The translations under genes were made by a program, and so were the position numbers. Positions 13,120-24,300 of a stretch of DNA of 64,000 bases are shown here, in pieces. This DNA comes from Talinum fruticosum (taxonomy: Eukaryota > Streptophyta > Magnoliopsida > Caryophyllales > Talinaceae), in assembly GCA_021018815.1 (NCBI GenBank), contig JAITYX010000004.1, positions 310,001-374,000 on the forward strand, given 5' to 3'. The number at the start of each line of letters is the position of its first letter. The first letter of the stretch is position 1. Below the pieces are notes generated by a model. It was not told the DNA's origin. It made no database searches and saw only the letters and a list, made by a program, of their open reading frames with translations.

Positions 13120-14040
13120 TTAGTCAACCAGAATGAACTCGTAAAAGGTTACTGGTTTTATGAGGATTGTCATTAATAAAATAACATTCTTGAGTAAATA
13201 CAGTCTTGACAAATTCATTGAGTTGCCGAAGTGTTTGAGGTGTTCTATACTTAGTATAGACCACATGTTGTTTAGTAGGCTTGGTGAAATATTTTGAATC
13301 AAAAGAAGCATTTAAAATTGTCGGATTTTGAAATTTTGAAGAAGCTTGAGCATATGTTAATGGAGGAAAATCTTGATCATGCGAGAACTTGAAATGAGTT
13401 TGTCATTGGAATTGAAAATTGAGAAGGGGTGACTGGCTTGATTACATAATGAAAAGGAGTTTGAATATTTCTTTATTTATTTTGACTCATATTGAAATCC
13501 GAAAAGAGAGAATCGTTGTTAAATATAACATTAATAAAAGGATGCTTTTTAAAAGATAAATCTTTTGAAAGCATTGAAGATATGAATTTGAATGAAATAT
13601 ATTTTTCATGAATTTGCGTATGAATACCAAATTGATCAACTTTGAAAGGGTAAATTTGAGCAATAAAGGGGTTCCTAATATAACTTTTTGACCTATATCC
13701 CGACTAGGACAAAGGTGTTCTTGAAACAATAACCTTGATTACAAACATAAACATTTGATAATTTATATTTGATTTGTAGTGTCATTCCATTAGCACTATG
13801 GAGACGTTCTTTAATTTTTTCATAATATATTGATGGAATTAATCATTCTTTAATACAATTTTGATTTGCACCATTATCTAGTAGAGCAATTGTATTGAAT
13901 TCAAAATCATCATTTACTTTTAAAGTAATATATATATACCATTTTTGATAATTTATATGGTTAGTTGTTGAAATAAATTGTTGATTAGAAGAGCTTGGAA
14001 TATCTTCATCATTATTTGAAGTACTTGATTTATTTTCAAT
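13120..14040 (-). pseudogene. caulimovirid-like protease and start of reverse-transcriptase region, broken
   Basis: At 13867-13878 the minus strand encodes DNGA in the context ALLDNGANQNCI. This is the position of the retropepsin active-site motif D-[ST]-G-A, with Asn where Ser or Thr is expected. About 200 bases further on, a frame begins VILGTP, as at the start of caulimovirid reverse transcriptases. Several stops and frame changes break the region. No catalytic YxDD box was found, so the polymerase appears lost or too diverged to recognise. Confidence 0.55.
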
Positions 14041-14202
14041 TAATGCTAATCTTGTTTCTAACTCTAAATCTTTAGCATGAAGAGAACATGAATTTTGATT
14101 AATATCCTTAATCTATTCTTTAAGATTATTGATTTCCATTTTTAAGTCTTGAATGTTAACTAACTTTAAAATATTTGGAGTATCATATTTTTAAATATTT
14201 TA

Positions 14203-16301
14203 TTAACACTTGAAACTAGGAGGAGTAGTTTTTAATAAATCTTCTTTTATTAAAATTATTTTGAGTTTTTCTAAATAATCTTTCCTTAGTTCAGGATCTT
14301 GAATTTGTTCAATTAAATCTAATAAAAATTCTTTTTCATTTTTAGTAGTATTAATCATATTAATACATTTATAGCAAATTCTTGATGATTCATTACCTGA
14401 AGAATAATCACTTGAATTACTTTCTAATTCATAAAGAGCATTGTCTTCAGAATCGAGAGGATGAATTATCGGAATTAACTGGAGTATCTTTGAGTTCAAA
14501 TAAGGAAATAATCTTTTCTTGAATCTCGTGGTTATCGCCACAAATTTCATTTAATTTTTCTTTAACTTTGTAATTTTTTGCATAATGTCCTGGTTTGCCA
14601 CATTTGAAACAAGTAGTTTTATTAGTAACTTTCTTTTTTGGAGTATTTTTCTTAGGAGTGGTATTGGAAGTGTTTGCTTTATTATTACTATTACGATTGA
14701 ATTGCTTCTTTTTATTGATTTCATTAGTTCTTCTTTTTAAACAAAAAGGGCTTCTACTTTTGGAAGACAGAAGGCTTCACAAAAGGAACCTAGTTCTTTT
14801 CTTGTAGCTGCTTTTATCCGTTGAATATCTAGCTTGTAATTTTAATTCATTACATAATGAAATACCTTCCTTTTTAATAAATCCTAGTAATTGTCCAAAT
14901 GTAATTTGATCATATGGAATTGGGTCTTGACCTGTAACTTCTTTTAATTTATTGAATATTCTTTGAGAAAATAGGTTTGGTAAACCTGATATGAATTTTT
15001 CTTTCCAATAAGGTTGTCTACAGTCTTGCCTTTTTAATAGATCTATAAAATATGTATCTTTATACCAATTGTAATCGTCTAGAGTAGGACATCTTAGATT
15101 TGTTAAGAGGATCTCCTGACCACTTAACATATCTTTTGGGAGTACCTAGAAGATTGACAACTATTGTGTGTACCAAAGTGTACATCTGCTTCTTTATGAT
15201 TTTTAATACTCGGACGTTCTTCGTCTGTCATGTAATTTTCCCACCAAGACTTTAAAGACCCGGTGAAACCTGAAATTAGTAGATCGAAAGCTTGGGTTTC
15301 TGGAGCTCATTTGGATGTATAGGCAGCATATGTCATCATCATCCTATGGAGAATAATTAATGCTTCGTGTTCGGATTTTCCATCTAGATTTCATTCGTAG
15401 ATGGAGCCACCGTCAAAAGCTTCGTAACTATTGATTTTATTGATTCAAGTTGAAGATCGGGAGGAGTACTTCGGAATGATAAGGAATTTCTTTTTTGTTA
15501 AAGATTTTATTAATATTAGTTACATCTTGATCTTCTTGAGAGATGTCTAAAACATTGAGAGTATTACTTGAACCAGTTGCTTGTTTGAGTTTTTCATTAA
15601 TTTTCTTAATTAATGGACTATCCGGAATTTCTAAATTTTTATTTTTATTGAATTTAATAAGAAGAGATGAAATATCATTGAGAAATCCTGGTTTTATTGA
15701 ATCTCTATTTAAATTTAAATTTTTTAATTTTTTGGATAATTGATCAATATCTTCTTTTTTAGATGTTGCTTCTATTTGAGTAGAAACCATATTAACTTGT
15801 TGAGAAACTGTATGTAATACTTAATTAGTGTAATTATTTTGATGATAAACTTTTTTAATATCTTCTAATTCTACTTGAGAATTATCTGGATCTTTTCTAC
15901 CGATTTTGAATGGAGCAGCAGGAATATGACCTTGATCCGTAGGGATCAAATCTCTTGCAAAGGAGGAGTTATAAAGTGGAATATATTTCCATCTAATAAC
16001 GTCCATTTCTTGCTAAGATTTTGATTAGTATTAATTTCTTTAATACCATAAGGATCTGGTAAATTATTTTTTGAGCAAACATGGTCCACCATGTAAAAAA
16101 TAGAATATTACATTCTAACCTTTCTATTAGTGAATACCATTCTTGCCTAATGAATGCTTGAGCTTTGAGATCGAAATGAGATAAAAACCATTGTTTTTTA
16201 TCTCTGTTCTCAATTGAATCGAAATCTTTTCTTAAATAATCTTTATTAATTTCAAATGGTCTTGAAATAACATTTATAGAGGAGTACGAAGGAGGTTGCA
16301 T
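14203..16301 (-). pseudogene. caulimovirid-like coat/gag region with CCHC knuckle, broken into several ORFs
   Basis: Consecutive minus-strand ORFs (16301-15993, 16006-15821, 15790-15437, 15130-14777, 14550-14203) cover one ancestral coat/gag region. The 15130-14777 ORF contains YWKEKFISGLPNLFSQRIF and ITFGQLLGFIKKEG, typical of this capsid family. A zinc knuckle at 14570-14611 reads CFKCGKPGHYAKNY. It has C-x2-C-x4-H, but the final Cys is Tyr. Acidic and serine-rich sequence follows. Breaks between ORFs show it is not translated as one protein now. Confidence 0.6.
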
Positions 16302-16415
16302 AGATGAATGAGTGGGTGAACCTATTGAAGAATTATCTTCTTCAACTGGTTACTGCTATTGGTGATTTGTAATAAATTTTTGAAGAAGAAGGAGAATCTT
16401 CTACTTGATTATCTT

Positions 16416-17375
16416 TTAAGTAATCATAATTAGTAGATCTTGAAGGCATAGAGAAAGAAGATCCGGGAAGATCTCTTTTCTCGAAAGCCTTGAAGAAAAG
16501 GATCTTTCATTTATATAATTAAATCTTATTAATACTCTGTCATCCGGTTGTTCAATTACATGTTGAATATTCTTTTGAGCAATATTCCTAGGAGGCTTAA
16601 TATTTTGAATAATAAATTCTGGATGAATTGTTATTTCATTCCATTTTAATAATTTAGGAGTAAAGGTTGAAATATTTTCAGATTCAATTTTTAATAATAT
16701 TGTTTCATCTAAAGAAGACTTTAATAAACACTTTGGATTAAGTTGAGAAGATAATAGCTTGAAATAAACTCTATAAGTAATAGCAAAATTTCTTGATAGT
16801 TCTTTGAACAATACTTTTGAATCATTTTGTAAATGAATATCTAAAATTAATGTATCTAAGATCCTAGGATCACTTAGATCTACAGAATAATTAGGACAAC
16901 AATTGAAATAAATAGGACCATTGCATATATTAATTTGAACCATTGCTAATAATGAATCTTTATATCTAATTAATCTATTGTCTCTAAGGGCCATGAATAT
17001 AGGACAATCTAATCCTAATCTTGTTAATGGTTTGAGTGCTATTTGAATCATACCAAAATGAATATATCTATATTTTTCTTTATATTTTTTAATGAAAATA
17101 TTTGTTAATAACTTAATAGTTTGAAACTCTTCATCTAAACTGAAGGTTTCTTCATGATCTTTGATTGAAAAAGCAGTATTGAAATCAAACTTGCCTATTT
17201 GATAGATAGTTTCTATCTTTTGTTTTGGAATAGACCAATTTGAGAAATCAACTTGATAGCTAACTTCTCTGCTATTGACCACATTAGTACTCTTACTAAT
17301 ACCTAAACTTAGATGATCTCGTAACCAATAGGCCATGTGAGCTTTTGTTTGAATATCTAGCAGACAATTACTCAC
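16416..17375 (-). CDS. caulimovirid-like movement protein (30K superfamily), intact 319-codon ORF
   Basis: The ORF runs without a stop for 319 codons from the ATG at 17375, about 97 bases after the primer site. Movement proteins of this superfamily form or dilate plasmodesmata for cell-to-cell spread. Family features are YIHFGMIQIALKPLTRLGLD (about residues 104-123), including the conserved Asp, then RDNRLIRYKDSLL and GPIYFNCCPNYSVDLSDP. The N-terminal part has LDIQTKAHMAYWLRDHLSL. It is the only long intact frame of the element. It is an old integrated copy, and no functional claim is made. Confidence 0.7.
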   Translation of the reverse strand: MSNCLLDIQTKAHMAYWLRDHLSLGISKSTNVVNSREVSYQVDFSNWSIPKQKIETIYQIGKFDFNTAFSIKDHEETFSLDEEFQTIKLLTNIFIKKYKEKYRYIHFGMIQIALKPLTRLGLDCPIFMALRDNRLIRYKDSLLAMVQINICNGPIYFNCCPNYSVDLSDPRILDTLILDIHLQNDSKVLFKELSRNFAITYRVYFKLLSSQLNPKCLLKSSLDETILLKIESENISTFTPKLLKWNEITIHPEFIIQNIKPPRNIAQKNIQHVIEQPDDRVLIRFNYINERSFSSRLSRKEIFPDLLSLCLQDLLIMIT

Positions 17376-17471
17376 ATACTACCGGGACCACCTCGGACGG
17401 TTGACCAACGGATAACATGGGGCTGACCAACGCTAGCTATGGTTGTAACAACCAACTAAATAGACAGACTT

Positions 17472-17484
17472 GGCTCCGATACCA
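17472..17484 (-). other. tRNA-iMet primer-binding site
   Basis: The minus strand reads TGGTATCGGAGCC, one base different from the usual plant retroelement primer site TGGTATCAGAGCC. It follows directly after a terminal-repeat end in CA (17486). It marks the 5' side of the minus-strand caulimovirid-like element. Confidence 0.75.
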
Positions 17485-17486
17485 AT

Positions 17487-17966
17487 GGGGAACATGATCG
17501 GTCTAAAACTCGGGGATGAAGCTCGGTACTGTATATGGTTGGATAGCGGGAAGTAGGGTGATAAATTAATTTAACAAATTGATTTTACAAAACAAAAGAT
17601 GAAAACAGGCAATTGAAAACAATTAAATAAAGAGTAATTGAAATGGAGAAGATGATGAATCAAAACTTTGATTAATATAATGAAACTTGTACGAGAGAAT
17701 TGATAAAAAGCTCTCGGAGAAAGATTGAAAGAAAGTAGTGGGGTTGATTACAAAGGATGTTTGTGAAGGCAAGTTGTTTGCGATGTTAGGCGATGCCCTC
17801 CTTGGAACTAATGAATAACTATATATAGAGTACAATGTTGAATTACAAGGAAACACTTAGACGGATGAAAAGTCTTGATAAGAATGGAATCATCATCTTA
17901 TAATATCTTCCGATAATGTTGGATTATTGGAACAGTCTTGATTGGACTAAAAGTATGAATAGTGGT

Positions 17967-17970
<4 letters not shown>
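17487..17970 (-). repeat. right terminal repeat of the caulimovirid-like element
   Basis: It reaches from the primer site to a TA microsatellite, where it is cut off. The 17757-17970 part matches 11681-11893. A TATA-like box (CTATATATAG on the minus strand, about 17819-17828) probably belongs to the element promoter. Confidence 0.65.

Positions 17971-18026
<56 letters not shown>
17970..18026. repeat. TA microsatellite
   Basis: An uninterrupted TA run forms the right-hand border between the element and the tandem repeat array. The left border of the element also lies next to a TA run (about 11635-11656). Confidence 0.9.
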
Positions 18027-18029
<3 letters not shown>

Positions 18030-18840
18030 TAAGTTTGAGTTGATTCGTATGACGCATTGAATTACCAATTTAAATTTGTCCAATTGATTCGATTGTGGAT
18101 TAATTTTATATAGTATTATCTCTTGCAATTTTCCATTGTGGACTGTGTAAAACTAAAAGCCCTTGTAAGACATTGCACATAAATGGATTTCATTAAAAAT
18201 CCAAGACTGATTTAAAAGCAACCTAACTTGATTTCTACCCGACCGGAAGTTGATCCGAAACATAATTGAGAGCTACACAAAATGAAATTGACATGATCTC
18301 TAGTCAAACCGACCCGAAAGAGCTTCACTTAAAGTTGAACCAATCCAAACTTAACCTGAATTGAACTTGAACCTAACCTAAACGAAATTCACTTGAAGTT
18401 GACCCGATCCGAATTACCCGATTGTCGGGTCTACTCACAACATCCCTTTTTTAAGAACATACTCGAGTTGGTTTTGTGACAGATTGAAGTATATTAATTC
18501 AAATTTGGCTAAATTGAACAGTCATGGATTAATTTTACGTAGTATTCTCTCTTAAAATTTTCGGTTGTGGCCCATATAAAACTAAAAACCCTTGTAAGAT
18601 ATTACACATAAATAGATTTGATTGAAAACCTATGTAGATCAAAGTAACTCGACTTGATTTCTACCGAATCCGAAATTGACCCGACCTACGACTAAACCAA
18701 CCTCGAATGAGTTTTACCCGAACTTGATCAACTATGAACTTAACCTAAACTGAATTCGAACTCGACTCAAATGAGATTCACACAAAGTTGACACGAACCT
18801 AATAACCTCGATTTATGGGCCCGGTATTCAATAGTTGGAT
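18010..18840. repeat. ~400-bp tandem repeat, two right-hand copies
   Basis: Copies at about 18010-18450 and 18455-18840 share landmarks with each other and with 11231-11640. Each ends in degenerate cccgaa/gaccc words, and the first then has caacatccctttt. Only the order of landmarks is well kept. No coding frame is present. Confidence 0.65.
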
Positions 18841-18959
18841 TTGTAACCTTCAACTCCATTTTAGAACTCTATGAGACGATCGTCCTTATCTTACCTCATT
18901 TTTCTTTCATTACAACTGTGGATAGAGCTTTCCACTAGATAAGACCCATTTTTATTTCA

Positions 18960-19925
18960 TCATAGCTGAGTAGACCTGAAAAAATTGACCACAACCGAAC
19001 GATTTGAACCGAATGACCAGAAATCCAATCCAAACCGATATTTGAAACAATTCAATTGATTTTGACCCGAAACTCTAAAACCAAACTAACTCGAAATCTA
19101 ATGTACTCGATTTAGATCCGAATTGAAATGACCATATCCGAAATAGAACCGAACCAAAATATATTTGACTCGATTAAGACGCAAACTTAAAATGACCCAA
19201 ACCGAATCAAATCCGAACCGATTCGGACCGAAACCGATTCAACCAAAATATAAATGACCCGAACCCAAACCAACCCGAATCCGATTTTGAGCTGACTTAA
19301 TTCTAATCCAACCCAGTTCAAAGCAAATATGTTTATAATCTTTTATATTTTTTTGATTTTTTTAATCCATATATTTGTTGAGATTCGAAATATAACTATA
19401 TACATATCTCTATGTAATTTATACCTATTTTTAGATTATATTTTGGTTTTATATTTTTGGTATATTTATTTAGAAAGTAGATTCAATAAGTTTTCCAATG
19501 AATCCACACTCGCATCAATTAGAGTTTGGACAAGAAAGTTAAAATTGAAACAAGTTAGCGCATGCCATCATCACGGGCATTCCCATGACACGTGATGAGT
19601 ACCACAGATCCAAAGGCTTCGAAAGCCACCAAGTGCAACATTTTGGCATGAATTGAGTTCACATATAAGTTATTTATTCGACTCGAAAATAACTCGATTG
19701 GAATTTGAGTCAACTCGATTTTGACTCGATCCAAAATTAACACGATCCGATTTTGACTTAATTCAAAGTTAAATCGAAATCGTATTGGAAACCTACTCGA
19801 AATGACATTGGCCCGACCCGAATCAGCTTTATCTAAAGTTGACTAATCCGGCTCGAACGAGATCGACCCAAAATTAATCCAAACCAACCTGAATTGAACC
19901 CGAACGAATGACCCGATTTGTAGGT
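18960..19925. repeat. low-complexity array of degenerate gacccgaa words
   Basis: Two stretches (about 18975-19320 and 19670-19925) are dominated by variants of gacccgaa, aaccgaa and tcgaaat at intervals of roughly ten bases. They resemble the tails of the 400-bp units. The AT-rich sequence between them has no recognised content. Confidence 0.55.
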
Positions 19926-20884
19926 CTATAGTTGAGGAAGGAGCTTCCAATTAGATAAGACCCATTTATAATTATATTCTTTATTGGATAATTAATTTAT
20001 AATTTTTTTTTATTATAACAGTTGTAAATAGTTCATTTAAACAAAGATGAATTAATAACATTCTTGTAATTTAAAATTTTTTAAATACCATCAACATGTC
20101 CATAAATTAAGATATGGCATACCCCTTCCAAAAAAAAAAACAAAAAGGAGGTGGAGTTAAAATATAAAAAGATTTTGAAGAAAAAATGAGAAATTTTGTT
20201 TTAAATTCAGCTTTATACGTAACTTTAAATATCAATTATGATTATAACCAAAAAAAAAAAAGTGAACGTGTGTCATTGGGTTACTACTAGAGCTGGGAAA
20301 ATGTGACACGACAAGATTATCGACCCAAACCCGACACGAAGTTGGGCGGGTTTAGGTACAAATTTTCAACATGTTTACATAAATGGGTTGACACGAACAA
20401 ACCGTTTAAATAAATGTGTTAGGTTAAGGTTGAGAATTTTGACATGAAAAAATACCTATTTAACACGATTAATTAATTAGGTTAAATAGGTCGACCTTTT
20501 ACCTTTTACCGTTTATTTGTTTAGTATTGATTTTTCAGGGTAACTAAAATTTTAATTTTAAAAATTAGGGGAATTGAAATTTTGGGCCAATTTTCAATGT
20601 GACAATTTCAAGTTGGTTGTAATTTGAATTTAGACTAATTTAGTTGGTTTGTAATATGCTAATGCTTGTATGGTTTTTTTTTTTTTTAAACTACAATGCT
20701 TAATGCTTGAACAGAAAACAAGTTTGAAAATGTGTTTTTTTGTTCTGATATTTTTTTCATTGAATTATGTTAAATTTATATTTTTATCAACTTAGTTAAA
20801 TAAGTCGGGTTCGAGTCAACCCGTTTAGTTGATAAACGGGTTAGGTCGATGATTTTGGACCCGATTATTAAATAGGAAAGCAAA
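19926..20884. other. non-coding repeat-like sequence before the duplicated exon
   Basis: The stretch is AT-rich. From about 20291 (tagagctgggaaaatgtg) to 20884 it contains GC-richer words such as cgacccaaacccgacacg and ttgggcgggttt, which resemble ends of plant DNA transposons. This sequence abuts the helicase exon-1 duplicate at 20885 and may have replaced its upstream part. No TIR pair was proven. Confidence 0.4.
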
Positions 20885-21334
20885 TCCACAATAACGATCA
20901 AGAAGAATAAACCGGAGAGAGAATCATGCATGGTTCGCTTCTACAAGACTGTTCTCGGTTGGGATTACTTCCTTCTTCTCGGTGATTCTAAGGCATGTTC
21001 TCATCTTTCCCGCTACGTTTTTCTATCTATTATACGCTCCTTCGGTCAACCGATTATGTGTGTGTAATGATTTGCGATAATGAGTGTAACGATGGTGAGG
21101 GCGACGATCAATGCTATTCGAATGTTCGGCTTGGGCTCGAAAATTTAAGCTTCCTTATGAAATTGAGGTGATTTGGTGGCAGTGGTATATTTGTTAATTT
21201 GGAAGTTCATCATTACTTGTGAGAAATTCAATTGCTTGGTTTTATGCGGTTGTAATATGTCGAAAACATGGGTGTTTGGTGTTCAATCGCACCAATTTTT
21301 GGCCTGTTTGAGAGTTGATATACTCCTACTTTTT
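20885..21334 (+). pseudogene. duplicated exon 1 and start of intron 1 of the MAA3-like helicase, start codon lost
   Basis: This stretch is nearly identical to 40988-41439 downstream. The exon-1 equivalent is 20891-20992, and its start codon is ATA instead of ATG. The unusual GC donor (AAG followed by gcatgt) is present in both copies. The duplicate continues after the LINE insertion at 28087-28168 and then stops. It has no further helicase exons, so it cannot encode a helicase. Its only likely relevance is as a remnant of a tandem duplication. Confidence 0.8.
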
Positions 21335-24300
21335 TTTTTTGAGAGTCTTTTGCACTTGACCTAGCTTCCTCTGTCTCGAATCGTTAGCCGCCATGATTTT
21401 GCTTGAACCAAAACCTCCGACCCGAGCTATGCTTGGCTGGCGATGCTTCCCCTACCGTCTCCCTCGATGAGCCCCGCCTCTTCCATCGTAGCCTTTTCTC
21501 TGTTCCCTTCTCTTGTACTTCTCTCTACTTCTCTCTTATGCTCGCGACGCCTACTCAAACTCACAACCGGATCTTATCCCAATTTCGGCCACAGATCCGG
21601 ACTGTTAAGGGTGATGTTTGTGGTATTTTGTTTGTTTTCTTGCTTGAAGTTATTGCCCCGGTTGGCAATACGTGCTATGTTGATGTTAATCGCTTCTCTG
21701 GATCTTTCGGAGATCTCCTGTTCACATATTCTCGGAAATCATATCTCCTCTTCAATCGCCACGGTGCCTGCTCGATTGCTCACCTTAGTTTTCAATTTCA
21801 TGCTTGGAATCTTCCAAAGGATGTTTTGTTTTGGGCTATTGCAGCTTTGAATGAATACGAGATCCTCTTTTACCCTGTGGAGCAAAAATTTGGCGAACAA
21901 AAAGCATGATCGGCCAAAGATGGTCGTTGACGATTCGGTCGTTGGTCGATTCGAAGTTTCGGATGTGATATCCCCTTTGACGAACCCCTTGGCTGCCTAT
22001 TTGCTTACCGTATTTCGCAATTTCGTGTTCGGAATCAGCTTGTCAATGTTCTATCCTACGCCATTATTGCCTTAGGTGATTTCGGATCCCCTTCTACTCT
22101 TCCGAGTAAGGAATTGGTAAACCACACCCATGACTCGGCCGGTTTATAGCTTAGTTGATTTCATGATTGCTAAGTCCGAGTGCTTTGGAAGCTTTAAGTG
22201 ATTTCAGATTGGTTCCCACCCGAGTTTCTCTCTCTTGGATTTTGACAAGTTGGCGTCTCCGGGTATGTTTCTAGGCTATGTCTCTCCATTTTATTTCCAC
22301 GCTTTCCTTCCCGCTTATTGTTTTTTTGATGGATTTGGTCATGTTTATTTGGTATGATACTACTCCGACTCCGAATTTCATCATTTTCGGTTCTATTATG
22401 ACTCGGCCTTGGATTAGCTATTATAGCCTCGATGACTTTCTTTACGTGGTTTGGTTAATTCGGATTATCCATGTTTTTGCTCCTGTGTTTTGTTCTATTA
22501 AATTCAAGTCCGGGGCTATTGTTAATCATAACTGGAAGGCTTATGTGATAGTTTTGATGGATGTGCTTGCACTTCTTCTTTGTGTTTGTATATTATGGGC
22601 AAGAGGAATTTCAGGCTTACCCGAAAGTCCCAAGGCTCCGTGTCCGACCTCCCTCACAAGGGCCCGTATCTTGCCCCGCAAGTGGATTGTATGCTTCGTT
22701 GTTTTGATTTCCTTTGGATATGGCCGGTGTCCATAGGCTTGATCGACAAGTTTAGGGATATGATCCAACTAGTTTGGCTACCAAGTAGTGGTGCTTGGAG
22801 CTTTGGCTATGTTTATGTTTGCTATGATTAGTTGCTTTGGCTTGGCTGGCTGGTTTTTGAGAGACAAGCTAGCTTTACGTGAATTTTCTTGGAGTGAGTT
22901 TTGTTGGCTCTTTAGTTGAAATTCACCTGGGTTGCTTGATTTTGGTATTGTTCCTTTTAGTATATTTGGCATGCCTATTTTTACTCGGGCTTCCCGGGTT
23001 TATTTGTTTGCTCGAGCCGCCCTGGTTTGTGTGGTGGTGCGTGAAGTTCTTGTAGTTTGTGTGCTCGGCCTGTGCTTATTTTCCTGGCCTGGTGGTTTCT
23101 CCCGATGAGCGAGAATGATTTTTTTGCTTACGTGGGTTGTGCCTTGCTCTTTGGAATGGTTCCTTTGCATATTTCATCTCCGATATGGTCTTTTTATGTG
23201 CCATTTTTCAATATTTCACAGCTCCTATGATGAACTACTCATTTTCCTTCGTAATGAGTTTAGACAACATATTATTTGGCAGATTTTGCTCGATGTTCCT
23301 CTTAATACTATGGTGGCTTCGCGATTTCTCTGTGCTGCCCCCGTTTTGGGTTGGAAGCCGGATATCGCCTTGCCGCCTAGTACTTTGAATGTTTATGATG
23401 AGATAATCTATTTATCCGAGACTACTCTTTTGATGACTTTTCTCTTTACCCGGTGGTTGATTTTTGTTGGCTTCGCAGGTTCTTTTCTTTTTGTTATTGA
23501 ATTGTCCTCTAGTTCTATGCCGACTTTTTCCATTCCGATCGTTTGTTTTTTTTTCTTTGCTGGATTTGGGGCCCATGGCATACCTTGAGAGGATGGAGCG
23601 ATATCATTCGGATGCGCAACGACTCTTTCTGGGGTTGGAACCGCTTGATTTGTATTATTATGATTATTTTTGTTTTCGCTTATCTTGCCCAATCGTAAGT
23701 ATTACTCTTGTACTATTTGCTTTGCTTGTTTACATTGGGTGAGAGGAGTCCTAGTTTATACTCGATTCCCAAGGCTCCTGCTATGGCCAACCCTTTTAGG
23801 GTCCGAATCTTGCTCGTGCAAGCTGAAATTGATTACTTGTCACATGTTTGCTTATGTTTGGTGTTTTGCCTGCCATCATTTCTACAGTTGGAATTGTATA
23901 ATGCTAACGATTTATTTATGAAAATTGTTGCATGGAATGTACGAGGTGCTAAAAAGTACCAAGTTAAACAAGAAGTTCCGATTCTCAATCGAAAGTTAGA
24001 CCTGATATTTTATTTTTGACTGAAACTATGACTAATGAAGACAGCACAAAGAATATCATCTTCTCCTTGGGGTTCGATCACTTTGATTATGTTCTACCTC
24101 ACAATCATTGTGGGGGTATGTGGGTTCTCTAGAATAATTGCAATATTTCTGCTAATGTGATTATGAAATACAAGAGGTTTATCCACCTTTATGTACTTGA
24201 TAAGAGCATACATAAAGAATGTATTATTACGGGAATCTATGGGCCAGCTCGAGCAATTGACAAGCTGGTTTTTTGGGATCAATTACAGGAAATCAATTGC

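Larger units (their letters stand above)
11681..17970 (-). mobile_element. caulimovirid-like endogenous pararetrovirus or related LTR-type element, degraded
   Basis: Minus-strand order is: terminal repeat (17970-17487), tRNA-iMet primer site (17484-17472), movement protein (17375-16416), coiled coat/gag region, CCHC knuckle (about 14615-14570), protease motif (about 13870), start of a reverse-transcriptase-like region, and a second terminal repeat. Movement-coat-protease order plus a tRNA-iMet primer site fits Caulimoviridae. Near-identical terminal repeats fit either an LTR element or more than one genome length of an integrated virus. No YxDD reverse-transcriptase box was found in 12300-13500. 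Most ORFs after the movement protein are broken. The element interrupts a tandem repeat array and is inferred to be inactive. Confidence 0.7.

Noticed and set aside
17472..17490. tRNA gene
   Set aside because: The tRNA-like 13-mer is a primer-binding site complementary to the tRNA 3' end. No cloverleaf surrounds it.
17898..18128. Minus-strand ORF with a long Tyr-Ile run
   Set aside because: It is created by the TA microsatellite. The same applies to frames at 57794-58037.
21403..23921. Several plus-strand ORFs of 60-168 codons
   Set aside because: They lie in the LINE leader/ORF1 region, overlap in different frames and show no recognised domain. They are kept only as part of the LINE.
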